Positions 1 to 7,696 of a stretch of 23,676 nucleotides of DNA are shown piece by piece. Where the stretch lies: positions 1-23,676 of the forward strand of contig CAZJYI010000162.1 of the NCBI GenBank assembly GCA_964550025.1, given 5' to 3'. The first letter of the stretch is position 1, and each line of letters opens with the position of its first letter. The position numbers and the translations under genes are program-made. Under the pieces are notes generated by a model. The model was not told the DNA's origin. It saw only the letters and a list, made by a program, of their open reading frames with translations, and ran no database searches. Source of the stretch: CAZJYI01 sp964550025 (GTDB taxonomy: Bacteria; Verrucomicrobiota; Kiritimatiellia; UBA8416; CAYOBW01).

Positions 1-97
1 CGGTCCAGACATTTCCGCGACCGCATCGCGGATTTCTCATCTCAGGTCTCAGAAGACCGTCGGCCAGGCATTTCCGTGAACCCACCGCATACCTTGG

Positions 98-289
98 AAC
101 GATTCAGCAGACCGCCGAAAACCGGCCACAAGAGGCACAAGACGCACAGAAGCGTGGCAGAAACCGGCTGCGCTCTCAACGTCAATACCCCTCACCGGAT
201 AGTGAGCCGCATCGAGATGGAACCACGCGGAGAAGTCCTTTCCCTTCTGTGCATTCTGTGACTTCTGTGGCCATTCCTGTTGAATCGTT
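98..289. repeat. Large imperfect palindrome built of 9-bp units
   Basis: The outer arms 98-106 (aacgattca) and 281-289 (tgaatcgtt) are perfect reverse complements. Inner arms 124-152 and 244-272 match at 23 of 29 positions after reverse complementing. Each inner arm is itself three degenerate 9-bp units (cacaagagg, cacaagacg, cacagaagc on the left; cttctgtgc, attctgtga, cttctgtgg on the right). The structure starts 24 nt past the stop codon of the minus-strand SDR gene, so it could end or stabilise that operon's transcript, but no T-run is seen. A weaker direct repeat (catttccg core, about 15 of 18 matches) lies at 5-22 and 64-82. No gene is supported in 1-313. Confidence 0.6.
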
Positions 290-313
290 GCGGCTTAGAC
301 CTCAGAAGAACGG

Positions 314-1060
314 TCATGCGCGCGTCCACAGCCCTCCATCCACGTGCAGCACCTGCCCCGTGATGTAAGCGGCGTCGTCCGAAAGCAGGAATGCCACGAC
401 CGCCGCGACCTCATCCGGCGTTCCGAGCCGGCCGAGGGGGATGCCGAGCCCCGCTTTCATTTCGTCGCTCAGCACGGCGGTCATGTCGGTATCGATGAGG
501 CCGGGGGATACGGCGTTGACCCGGATGCCGTAGCGGGCCGCTTCGAATGCCAGTGACTGGGTCACGCTGACAACCCCGGCTTTGCTCGCGGCATAGTCGG
601 CGCCCATCCACTTGCCCGGTCCGTGCGCGGCCAGCGAGGCCATGTTGACGATCCTCCCGTTGCCCTGTCTACGCATGTGGTTGTAGGCGGCGCGGCAGGC
701 GGCGACGACGGATTCGAGATTGGCGGCCTGGGTGGCCCGCCAGCGTCCGGGGGACATGGCGCGAAAGGCCGCGGCCTTGCCGCCGCCCGCGTTGTTCACG
801 AGGGCATCAATACCGCCGGTTTCCTCCACGAAGGCGCCGACGACGTCCGTGGCGGTAGCGGACTCGCCCAGGTCGCCGGGAACGGGAATGGCGGCGATGC
901 CGTCCGCGGCAAGAGCGTGGCACGCGGGTTCGACGCTTTCGGCGGAGCGACCGTGCACGCCCACCTGGGCGCCGAGAAAGCCCAGCCTGTGTGCGACGGC
1001 CCGGCCTATACCGCGGGTGGAGCCCGTTACGAGGATGCGTTGGCCGCTGAAATCGTGCAT
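314..1060 (-). CDS. SDR-family NAD(P)-dependent oxidoreductase (FabG-like)
   Basis: This is a 248-residue classical short-chain dehydrogenase of normal length. Visible motifs are the cofactor-binding TGSTRGIG (residues 12-19), NNAG (89-92), the structural Asn114, catalytic Ser142, the YxxxK pair Tyr156/Lys160 (YAASK), and the C-terminal VDGG segment. Such enzymes reduce or oxidise carbonyl/alcohol groups in the cytoplasm. FabG-type 3-oxoacyl-ACP reductases look like this, but the substrate cannot be read from sequence, and acetoacetyl-CoA reductase or sugar dehydrogenase remain possible. It starts 14 nt after the stop of the PilT-like gene and has a weak ribosome binding site, so it is probably the last gene of the four-gene minus-strand operon. 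There is no fatty-acid synthesis context here. Confidence 0.9.
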   Translation of the reverse strand: MHDFSGQRILVTGSTRGIGRAVAHRLGFLGAQVGVHGRSAESVEPACHALAADGIAAIPVPGDLGESATATDVVGAFVEETGGIDALVNNAGGGKAAAFRAMSPGRWRATQAANLESVVAACRAAYNHMRRQGNGRIVNMASLAAHGPGKWMGADYAASKAGVVSVTQSLAFEAARYGIRVNAVSPGLIDTDMTAVLSDEMKAGLGIPLGRLGTPDEVAAVVAFLLSDDAAYITGQVLHVDGGLWTRA

Positions 1061-1074
1061 GGGGTAGGGAAGGG

Positions 1075-2169
1075 CTACTCGCCGCCCAGGATGCGTTTGC
1101 CCTCGTCGAGGAAGATGCCCTGCAGGTTCATGCGCAGGGACTCGGGGTTGGTGGCGTGGCGCATGCCTTCCTCTTCGGTGATGGTGCCGTTCATAATCGC
1201 GTCGTAGATGGACTGGTTGAAGCTCTGCATCCCGTCCTCGCCGCCCGTTTCGATTGCGGCGCCCAGGACCTCGAGCTGGTTCTTCTCCAGCAGCTTCATC
1301 ACCGTCGGGGTATTGATGAGGATCTCGACGGCGGGGTAAGCCTTGTCATTGATGTCCGGCAGCAGGCGCTGGCAGACTACGGCCGATAGGTTGGCCGCTA
1401 TCGCCATGCGGATCTGGTCCTGCTCGTGGGCCGGGAACACGTCGAGTATGCGCGGCACGGCCTGGTCGGCCGTGCCGGCGTGCAGCGTCGACAGCACCAG
1501 GTGCCCTGTTTCGGCCGCGAGGAGAGCGGTGCGGATGCTGACCGGGTCGCGCATCTCGCCGATCAGGATGACGTCCGGATCCTGGCGCATCAGGTGCTTC
1601 AGCGACTCCTCGAAAGAGAGGGTGTCGAGCCCGACCTCGCGTTGCGTGATGATGGACTGGATGTCGGCGAACACGTACTCGATCGGGTCTTCGACGGTGA
1701 TGATGCGGCGCTTCTGCGTGCGGTTGATTTCCCCGATGATGGCCGCCAGGGTGGTTGACTTCCCGCTGCCGGTTGTGCCCGCCAGCAGGATGATGCCGCG
1801 CTGGACGTGGGACAGATCCTTGAGCTGCGGCGGCAGGCGCAACTGCTCAAAAGTGGGAATGTCCGTCTTTACGTGGCGCATGGCAATGGTCGGAACGCCT
1901 TGACCGAGAAACACGTTGACGCGGAAACGCCCCACGCCGTCCTCAACGTGCGAGAAGTCAGCCTCGTGGGTGGTCTTGAACGACTCGACGAGGTGCGCCG
2001 GACAGATGTCTTCCACGATTTCGAACATGCCCTTCTGCGTCAGATTCTCGAAGTCGCTGGCGGCCAGCCTTCCGTGTACGCGGTAGCAGGGCTCCTGGTC
2101 GGGCTTGAGGTGGATGTCGGACGCCTCCAGGTCAACGGCGCGTTTCAGCAGGTCTTTGAGGATAGACAT
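1075..2169 (-). CDS. pilT: Type IV pilus retraction ATPase, PilT/PilU family
   Basis: The 364-residue protein is a hexameric secretion-superfamily ATPase. It shows Walker A GTTGSGKST (131-139), the Asp box VEDPIEY (159-165), Walker B DVILIGEMRD (199-208) and the His box ETGHLVLSTLHAG (220-232). The N-terminal PAS-like region (ASDIHLKP) is typical of PilT. In this family ATP hydrolysis at the inner-membrane pilus base depolymerises the pilin fibre for twitching motility or DNA uptake. The usual PilT C-terminal AIRNLIREG motif is replaced by TVMKLLEKNQ, and the tail (MQSFNQSIYDAI, then LRMNLQGIFL) resembles PilU, so it may be a PilU-like accessory ATPase. A GGAG site 7 nt upstream supports the start. 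It follows the LptG-like gene by 12 nt. No other pilus gene is in the window. Confidence 0.93.
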   Translation of the reverse strand: MSILKDLLKRAVDLEASDIHLKPDQEPCYRVHGRLAASDFENLTQKGMFEIVEDICPAHLVESFKTTHEADFSHVEDGVGRFRVNVFLGQGVPTIAMRHVKTDIPTFEQLRLPPQLKDLSHVQRGIILLAGTTGSGKSTTLAAIIGEINRTQKRRIITVEDPIEYVFADIQSIITQREVGLDTLSFEESLKHLMRQDPDVILIGEMRDPVSIRTALLAAETGHLVLSTLHAGTADQAVPRILDVFPAHEQDQIRMAIAANLSAVVCQRLLPDINDKAYPAVEILINTPTVMKLLEKNQLEVLGAAIETGGEDGMQSFNQSIYDAIMNGTITEEEGMRHATNPESLRMNLQGIFLDEGKRILGGE

Positions 2170-2181
2170 GTCAGTTCTCCG

Positions 2182-3285
2182 TTATCGCATACGCAAGAGC
2201 ATGAAGAGCCCCGTGATCAGGAACACTATATTGGAAAGCCATGCGCCAAGCCAAGGCGCGAGAATCTGCCGCTTGCCGAGGAAGACCCCGCAGACATTCA
2301 GTCCGTAGAACCCAAGCAGGAGGGCGATGGCCAGAAAGATGCCGGTGATGACGCTCTGCCGGCTGTTTCGCCCGCCGGTGGGTATGGCAAACAGCGTCAG
2401 GATGAAGCAGGCCCAGGGCATGGCCGTGCGGCCGTGGAAGTCGACGACCTTCTCTATCATGCGCTGCTCGGAGATGTTCGGGTGCGTGCGGATGAAGTGC
2501 AGGATTTCCCTGCCCGAGAGGAACTCGGCGGGCTTGGAGGCGATCTGCAGGTCCCGCGGGCCCTCGGTAAGGTGCGGCATGCAGACGCCGGCGCTTTTGT
2601 GCACGCCGAGGGGTTCGGGGGTTCCTATGGGCCGGTCTTCGGAGTCGAAGTGCTGCACCCTGGCGTCGAAGAACCACCATTCACCGTCCAGCCACTCGGC
2701 GTGGCCCGCTATCCACCTCTTGAGGCGTGAGCCGTCCGGACGTTCCTGGGTGACAGATACGTCCCTGAGCCTCTTGGCATCGCGCAGGTCGATCCTCCCG
2801 ATGCGCCATTGGCGGTGGTCGAGGCTGTTCGCAAAGGGGTAGTCGCTGACGGCCTCGCGCAGGGTCTGGCGGGTGAAGTCGCTTTCCGAGAACTCGTGGG
2901 CCCAGCGTGCGGCCGAAGGGGCGACGGCTTCCTTGACCACGCCGGTGACGATCGAGAACACCACGCCGACCGCGAGGAAGGGCACCATGATCCTGTAGAG
3001 ACTGACTCCGCTGGAGCGCATGGCGGTCAGCTCGTTGTTGCGCGTCAACTGCCACAGCGTGTACAGCGTGGCGAGGAGCAGGGACGCCGGGGCCAGGTAC
3101 TCCAGCGTCGGCAACATGAGGCAGCCGTAGTAGCGCGCGATGAGCAGGGCGGGAGTCTTGGCCTCGATGATCTCGCCGAGGTTGGCGAACAGGTCCCACA
3201 CCACGTAGAACATGATGAACGTGCCCAGGCAGTAGACGAGCGGCGTGAGATACTCGCGCAGGATGTAGCGATCCATCAGGCGCAT
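2182..3285 (-). CDS. lptG: LptF/LptG (YjgP/YjgQ) family LPS-export permease
   Basis: The 367-residue protein has the layout of LptF/LptG: three hydrophobic segments near the N-terminus (about 12-32, 53-78 and 98-120), a large periplasmic beta-jellyroll-like middle, and three hydrophobic segments at the C-terminus. The LMDRYILREYL start and the TRNNELTAMRSSGVS loop are characteristic. The loop is the coupling region that contacts the LptB ATPase. In the family these permeases lift lipopolysaccharide out of the inner membrane into the periplasmic bridge. The opening resembles LptG more than LptF, but the two are hard to separate by eye. A GGAGG site 10 nt before the ATG lies inside the preceding gene, whose 3' end overlaps by 10 nt, which suggests translational coupling. 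No lptA, lptB or lptC is nearby. Confidence 0.88.
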   Translation of the reverse strand: MRLMDRYILREYLTPLVYCLGTFIMFYVVWDLFANLGEIIEAKTPALLIARYYGCLMLPTLEYLAPASLLLATLYTLWQLTRNNELTAMRSSGVSLYRIMVPFLAVGVVFSIVTGVVKEAVAPSAARWAHEFSESDFTRQTLREAVSDYPFANSLDHRQWRIGRIDLRDAKRLRDVSVTQERPDGSRLKRWIAGHAEWLDGEWWFFDARVQHFDSEDRPIGTPEPLGVHKSAGVCMPHLTEGPRDLQIASKPAEFLSGREILHFIRTHPNISEQRMIEKVVDFHGRTAMPWACFILTLFAIPTGGRNSRQSVITGIFLAIALLLGFYGLNVCGVFLGKRQILAPWLGAWLSNIVFLITGLFMLLRMR

Positions 3286-4373
3286 GGTTCAAGTTCCTCC
3301 GTGGTGTCGGATGACCGGGGTGCCGCGGGCGGGGTTGGGGCGTAGGTGCCGGGCGACACGCAGGAGAACCTGCCACTGTGGCGCAGTGTGCCGAGTATGA
3401 ACCCGGTTCCTTTGCGGCTGCCCGGGCACATCAGTGCATTGTATTGTTGCACGAGGGCTCGGTAGGGGCGCGGTTCGGTGTCGCCGTTGAAGAGCTCGCG
3501 CAGGATCGCCTGCGCCCCGGCTTCGGGGGTGAAGTAGCGGTCATCAACCGTTGCGGAAACCCACGGGACATGCTTCAGCAGCGTGCGCAGGACATGTTCG
3601 ACGGTTGCCCGCGGCGTGGCCGTTCGCGGCAGAGGGATCTCCGCCAGCAGCTCATGGAGAGTGACCGGTCCCGGGTGCGAATTGAAGTAGGTGTGTGAAT
3701 GCACTTCCAGGGCGGGTAGCAGCATCGGGTGCAGCGCCGTGAAGAAACCGTGGCGGTAGCTCGGAACGCGTGCGCAGTCGCAGAGCAGTCGCAGCAGGCT
3801 GCACGGGTTGGTTTGCGCCAGGTATGGTGGGTAAGAGTGGTTCCTGACATCTTCCGGGGTCACCGCGCCGTGGTTCCGTTCCAGCAGATCGAAGTAGTCG
3901 GAATAGACGCGGCGCAGGCAGGCCTGGCCGAGACGGCTCCTGAGGCGCTTTCTGGCACGATCTATCAACTGGCGTGCGCGTTCGCGCGTCACGCGCAGTT
4001 CTTCGCCCACGGCCCGCAGGGTGGCCGGCCACTTGTCCGGCGCGACGGACCGGCGGTTGAGCCCGTAGCGTAGCGAGAGAGCCCGGTACTCGACGGCGTG
4101 CATCAGTCGGCGCAGCACTTCGTCAACCGAGGTGAAGCTGACCTCGCCGGTCGTCAGGCGCTTGCAGAAGAGCAGAAAAGCCGCGATGGCATCCTGGGAG
4201 CGCTTGCCAACACCCGGCAAGGCCGCTATGCGCCGGGGCGGAAGTGTGCGCAATTCCCCGACCGTTGCAATGGCGTCGGCGGTCGCTCCGTTGACGACAC
4301 GCGGCGGCAGCCCGGCTTCGGGCAGGGGCCAGTCATCGATAGTGCTCTGTGGGACGGCCGGGACTTCAATCAT
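3276..4373 (-). CDS. Alpha-CTD-like HhH and sigma-region-4-like DNA-binding protein
   Basis: This 365-residue protein has no single family that I recognise, but its parts resemble transcription machinery. Residues 20-72 form a helix-hairpin-helix segment (LPPRRIAALPGVGKRS) like the RNA polymerase alpha C-terminal domain. Residues 95-148 match sigma-70 region 4, with an ALSLRYGL helix followed by VGEELRVTRERARQLI, the -35-recognition helix-turn-helix, and a basic RKRLRSRL tail. The remaining 200 residues look helical, possibly winged-helix (HARE-HTH-like) repeats, with PVTLHELLAEI (about 230) and a final GTGFILGTLRHSGRF segment. No sigma region 2 is present, so it cannot be a standard sigma factor. 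It is the first gene of the operon and overlaps the LptG-like gene by 10 nt. The ribosome binding site is poor. Regulatory function is inference. Confidence 0.75.
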   Translation of the reverse strand: MIEVPAVPQSTIDDWPLPEAGLPPRVVNGATADAIATVGELRTLPPRRIAALPGVGKRSQDAIAAFLLFCKRLTTGEVSFTSVDEVLRRLMHAVEYRALSLRYGLNRRSVAPDKWPATLRAVGEELRVTRERARQLIDRARKRLRSRLGQACLRRVYSDYFDLLERNHGAVTPEDVRNHSYPPYLAQTNPCSLLRLLCDCARVPSYRHGFFTALHPMLLPALEVHSHTYFNSHPGPVTLHELLAEIPLPRTATPRATVEHVLRTLLKHVPWVSATVDDRYFTPEAGAQAILRELFNGDTEPRPYRALVQQYNALMCPGSRKGTGFILGTLRHSGRFSCVSPGTYAPTPPAAPRSSDTTEELEPCA

Positions 4374-4415
4374 GACGACAAGGGGTGCTCCACACCGATC
4401 TCAGATGAGCGACGC

Positions 4416-4445
4416 ACCTTAAGGACGGCGCTGGGGATTTGTCAA
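4416..4445 (-). promoter_or_regulatory. Candidate sigma70-type promoter of the minus-strand four-gene operon
   Basis: Reading the minus strand, a perfect -35 TTGACA (4440-4445) is followed after 18 nt by TAAGGT (4416-4421), which matches the -10 consensus at 3 of 6 positions. The predicted start of transcription is about 35-40 nt upstream of the ATG at 4373. It lies in the intergenic gap between the sigma-4-like gene and the divergent tRNA-Val gene. Confidence 0.5.
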
Positions 4446-4523
4446 GGAATTCCGAAATAGGGTTGCGGTCCGGACGCGCATAAGCTACCGTGTGCGCCTC
4501 ACTTTCGAAATCGACCCCACCGT

Positions 4524-4600
4524 GGGCGGTTAGCTCAGTTGGCTAGAGCGTCTGGTTTACACCCAGAAGGCCACAGGTTCAAGTCCTGTACCGCCCACCA
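4524..4600 (+). tRNA. tRNA-Val (anticodon UAC), CCA encoded
   Basis: A complete cloverleaf can be folded. Acceptor stem 4524-4530 (gggcggt) pairs with 4590-4596 (accgccc). The D-arm is gctc...gagc. The anticodon stem 4551-4555/4563-4567 (tctgg/ccaga) flanks the loop ttTACac, with anticodon TAC at 4558-4560. The variable loop is 5 nt. The T-arm is acagg-ttcaagt-cctgt. The discriminator is A4597 and CCA is encoded at 4598-4600. This tRNA reads GUA and other GUN valine codons. It stands alone, is divergent from the operon at 314-4373 and is convergent with the PPC-domain gene. No integrase or attachment-site duplication is seen beside it. Confidence 0.97.
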
Positions 4601-4931
4601 TTTTCCAGCCTTTGAGCGTGCCGATTAGGCCTGCCAGCATTGGTCAATGCCGCAGGGAGGCCGACGTTCGCTCTCGCGTGTGACCCGCAGCAACCGCCTT
4701 CCGCGTCTACTTGCGCAATGCCTTGGGAAACTCGGCCATTCCCGTTGCGAGTGAATGCGCGTGGAGGCAGATGACGGCGGCTTTTCGCGACCGAGATGCG
4801 ACCCGGAACTTGCTGTACCTCCCCCGTGCTCGAGAGGGACGCGGACCGCGTCATCGAAGGGTTGCGGTCATCTCGTCGGTCCGCAAGGCGGACGGGGCGA
4901 CGATCATCGATGTCCGGGCACTACGGAGTGA
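4601..4931. other. Intergenic region between convergent tRNA-Val and PPC-protein gene
   Basis: No convincing gene is present; reading frames here have no recognisable protein features or start sites. A GC-rich hairpin (4879-4884 gtccgc / 4888-4893 gcggac, 3-nt loop) lies about 40 nt past the PPC-gene stop on the minus strand and might contribute to termination, but it has no T-run. A short T-run follows the tRNA at 4601-4606. Confidence 0.4.
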
Positions 4932-7457
4932 TCAGCGCGGCCATGAAGGGCAATTTCTGCCATCTGATGCGACCGGCGTGCTGTGGCAGCGCTCACTCTG
5001 TTCCCCTATGTCGTCGAGGTGAGTCGCCGACCCGCCGGCCACGACCTTGAAAGGTATCGCGGGCAATGCGCCCAGGAGACGTCGCCGCTTCTTGCGCTGC
5101 TCCCTGCCCTTTGCGCTGGTCTCTCCCGTCCTGACGGCAAAGGCGTTCACGATGAGGTTCCCCTCCAGGCCGGCCTTGACCGCCTCTGCGTCGGCGCGCA
5201 GCAGGAGCTCGCCTCCACGACGGCCCAGCGACACGCTTGCGACACTGATGCCATCGGGCGGGTCGCTCAGTTCGAGCGAAGTCTCACCGAGAAACGATCC
5301 CCCGGGTATTCCCACCTGCACCGCGGCCGTTCCCTCCACCGGGATTCTGACTGGCTTGCTCCGAGGCGGCCTCATGGAGAAACTCCTGGCCGAACCTGTC
5401 ACTGCCACCAGCAGGTCTTTCGCCGGTACGAGATGCCGGTAGATGAAGGCCTGCATCACGTCGTCGGCGGGTACGGCCGCACGTACGACCCGGTGCCGCC
5501 CAATCGTCGCGCCGCCCTCGATCTCAAGGCTCTGCGGCGTCTCCTCGACTTCTGCCGGTACCGCCAGGGTCAGCCGCAGGACATCGTGCCCGGGAGGCAC
5601 CCTTGCGCCGCTCAACGCAAACCCCGGCGGAGGCTCTTTCAGCGCCAGCATGACTTCGCCGGAAAACCCGTCACGGCGCAAGACGTGGACCGTGATTGGT
5701 ACGCTTGTGCCGGCGCGGGCATTGATGCTCGAAGGCACGACGCGCAGTTCGAAATCGGGTTTCTGTCTCTCCAGGTGCAGTCGATAGGCATATTCGGGAC
5801 CGCCTCTCGACTGCGTGTCCCCCAGGTACAGGTGGTAGATCCCGTCCGCCGGGATGACGACAGTCAGCCGGGAGTCGGCGTGATGGGTCGTCAGCCCGGC
5901 TGCCTTATCCTCATAGTCATCGTTGAACGCCAGCCGCGCACCCTCGGGTGAGACCAGGTTCAGCACGGAGTCCAGCGGCGATCCAAGACGACGGGCCCTG
6001 ACTTCCGCAACGAGTCGATCGCCGTCCCTGCACACCAGGCTGAATACATCACTGTCGTTAGGTTGCGCGATACGGCCGTTGACAATGGACGGGAACGCCA
6101 CCCGTTGGGCCATGCCCGTTTCGTCGTTCGGTTCCTCCTCGCCGCATTCCGGAAGCGCATCCACGGCAAAGAGGACCGGGTTTGAGTGCAGCCGGCCGTT
6201 GCACGTGATGAGTGAACGCACCCCCGGTTTCCCCGTATCCGGTCTCAGTGCCTTGTCCTGCAGGTTCCACCCGTAGAGCTCGGCAGAGGGGGTCGTGCCG
6301 GACTTGGCGCCAACCGGGAACACGCCCGTCACGAACGGTAGTTCTCCAAGCGTGACGCGATACACGAAGTCCTCGCGCCCGCGGTAGACGGCGTCCCGGA
6401 TCTCCACCACGTACTCTCCGTCAGCGGGGATCTCGCAGTGGAACACCGGGTCCGGATGGAAACTGAAGTCGTCCTCGTACGCCACTTCACGCCCGTTGCC
6501 GTCGAACAGCGCGACCGTTGACTGGAACCAGCCGGGGACCGCATCGGAGAGATAAGGGATCAGCCTGCGCGCGCTGACATTGACGACAAGCTGCTGCCCT
6601 TTGGCCGCTTTGAAGCGGTAGCGATCCACATCGCCGGGCAGGATCTGTCCGTTCACGGTAACCGGCAGGGTGATGTCGACTTCGGTGTTCGGTGCGTTCG
6701 TGACGGGGTCCACGCCAGGCACGGGTTTCACGTCGCGCTCTCTCTTCCTGCCTCTGCCGCCGCGTTCGCGACTTTCACGCACAGCCCCCTCTCTGCGGGA
6801 TTCCTCCGTGATCTCAGGCAGTTGCCCGACGTGGAACTTGAGTGGGTTGGTCAGGCCTCTCTCTGCCAGGAGTCTCAACTCCCTCTCGCCCGGCTCTGCG
6901 TCTTGGGCCACTGTCACCCGCAGCGTAACCGTTTCAACCAGGGCAGGAACGGATGTCTTCCTGATCGCGAACGTCGAAAGCCGGTCACGCACCTCCATAA
7001 GGCGCTGTTCCTCCTCGGCCGTCCACTGCGCATTGGTGAACGAGTGGGAGCGCCGGCGTCCACGGCGCCTTTCCCCGTCGGGGACCGCCGTGTCCTTTCG
7101 CTTCCTGAGTTCACCCATCCGGTTCTGCAGAAACTTGAACGCGCCCTGGTTCAGGGGCCGCAGACAGCCCGTGACCTCGGCCCGTATGCCGTCCCCAGAG
7201 AAGTGTGCAGCACGAGTCCCGTCCAGGTGCGTCCCCCCGAGCGTGACCCGGAACGTCGTTCCCTGCTGCCCGCCTGCGGGATATACGTAGCCGGCGCGGG
7301 GATTGTCCGCTTGGGCGCCTGCGACCGTCAGCGCTGTGAGAGAAAAGAGCAGCAGCAGGCGAGACAGCGGGTAAGACGGGTCTGCAACCCGTCCGGCACG
7401 GCGGGGAGCATGACGCGAGAATGGACCTGTCCGCGGGCTCTTCATCCTCAACGACAT
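4932..7457 (-). CDS. Large exported protein with two PPC (pre-peptidase C-terminal) domains
   Basis: The predicted 841-residue product starts at 7457, where GGGAGAGGAG lies just upstream of the ATG; the longer open frame lacks such a site. Residues 30-50 form a signal peptide (hydrophobic LLLLFSLTALTVAG, likely cut after AQA). Residues 55-95 resemble the IPT/TIG-like start (YVYPAGGQQGTTF, then GTHLDG) seen in PVC-group secreted proteins. PPC beta-sandwich domains lie at about 262-370 (NGQILPGDVDRYRF) and 441-562 (NGRIAQPNDSDVF), and further Ig-like strands follow. Unusual highly charged Arg-rich stretches occur at about 115-160 and 220-245. No protease or other catalytic domain is visible, although PPC domains usually accompany one. 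It is probably extracytoplasmic; the role is unknown. Confidence 0.8.
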   Translation of the reverse strand: MSLRMKSPRTGPFSRHAPRRAGRVADPSYPLSRLLLLFSLTALTVAGAQADNPRAGYVYPAGGQQGTTFRVTLGGTHLDGTRAAHFSGDGIRAEVTGCLRPLNQGAFKFLQNRMGELRKRKDTAVPDGERRRGRRRSHSFTNAQWTAEEEQRLMEVRDRLSTFAIRKTSVPALVETVTLRVTVAQDAEPGERELRLLAERGLTNPLKFHVGQLPEITEESRREGAVRESRERGGRGRKRERDVKPVPGVDPVTNAPNTEVDITLPVTVNGQILPGDVDRYRFKAAKGQQLVVNVSARRLIPYLSDAVPGWFQSTVALFDGNGREVAYEDDFSFHPDPVFHCEIPADGEYVVEIRDAVYRGREDFVYRVTLGELPFVTGVFPVGAKSGTTPSAELYGWNLQDKALRPDTGKPGVRSLITCNGRLHSNPVLFAVDALPECGEEEPNDETGMAQRVAFPSIVNGRIAQPNDSDVFSLVCRDGDRLVAEVRARRLGSPLDSVLNLVSPEGARLAFNDDYEDKAAGLTTHHADSRLTVVIPADGIYHLYLGDTQSRGGPEYAYRLHLERQKPDFELRVVPSSINARAGTSVPITVHVLRRDGFSGEVMLALKEPPPGFALSGARVPPGHDVLRLTLAVPAEVEETPQSLEIEGGATIGRHRVVRAAVPADDVMQAFIYRHLVPAKDLLVAVTGSARSFSMRPPRSKPVRIPVEGTAAVQVGIPGGSFLGETSLELSDPPDGISVASVSLGRRGGELLLRADAEAVKAGLEGNLIVNAFAVRTGETSAKGREQRKKRRRLLGALPAIPFKVVAGGSATHLDDIGEQSERCHSTPVASDGRNCPSWPR

Positions 7458-7566
7458 GCTCTCCTCTCCCGTTCTCCCGTGCAAGCTGTGTTTCTTGTGG
7501 CCAATCCCCGACTGGTTGCTGCCGGCAATTCTCACTATGGCCAGAGTCTTCCCTTCCTCGCACCAT

Positions 7567-7643
7567 GGGGACGCTCTGACGAGCGCACTACAAACGAGGA
7601 AACTCCGCATTGGTGTTCGTAGTGCGCCCGCGAGGGCGTCCCC
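7567..7643. repeat. Palindromic repeat (REP-like) downstream of hydrolase gene
   Basis: Arms 7567-7595 and 7615-7643 match at 24 of 29 positions after reverse complementing; both contain ggggacgc, gcgcactac and aac blocks and flank a 19-nt loop. It sits 53 nt past the hydrolase stop and 110 nt before the start of the PPC-protein gene. It could be a dispersed extragenic palindrome or an RNA 3'-end structure. No T-run follows, so a classic intrinsic terminator is not supported. Confidence 0.65.
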
Positions 7644-7696
7644 TCTGCCAACGGCAAGCCATAAGCAAAATTGCTGGGTTGCCGCATCGTTACGCC

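Noticed and set aside
1..313. CRISPR-like array suggested by repeated cacaag/cttctg units
   Set aside because: Units are 9 bp, degenerate and arranged as a palindrome; there are no spacers of constant length and no cas genes.
1807..2730. 307-aa plus-strand open frame across the PilT and LptG genes
   Set aside because: It runs antisense through two well-supported genes and their junction, with no recognisable domain.
4524..4600. tRNA gene as an integration site for a mobile element
   Set aside because: No duplicated tRNA 3' end, integrase or shift in gene content is seen nearby.
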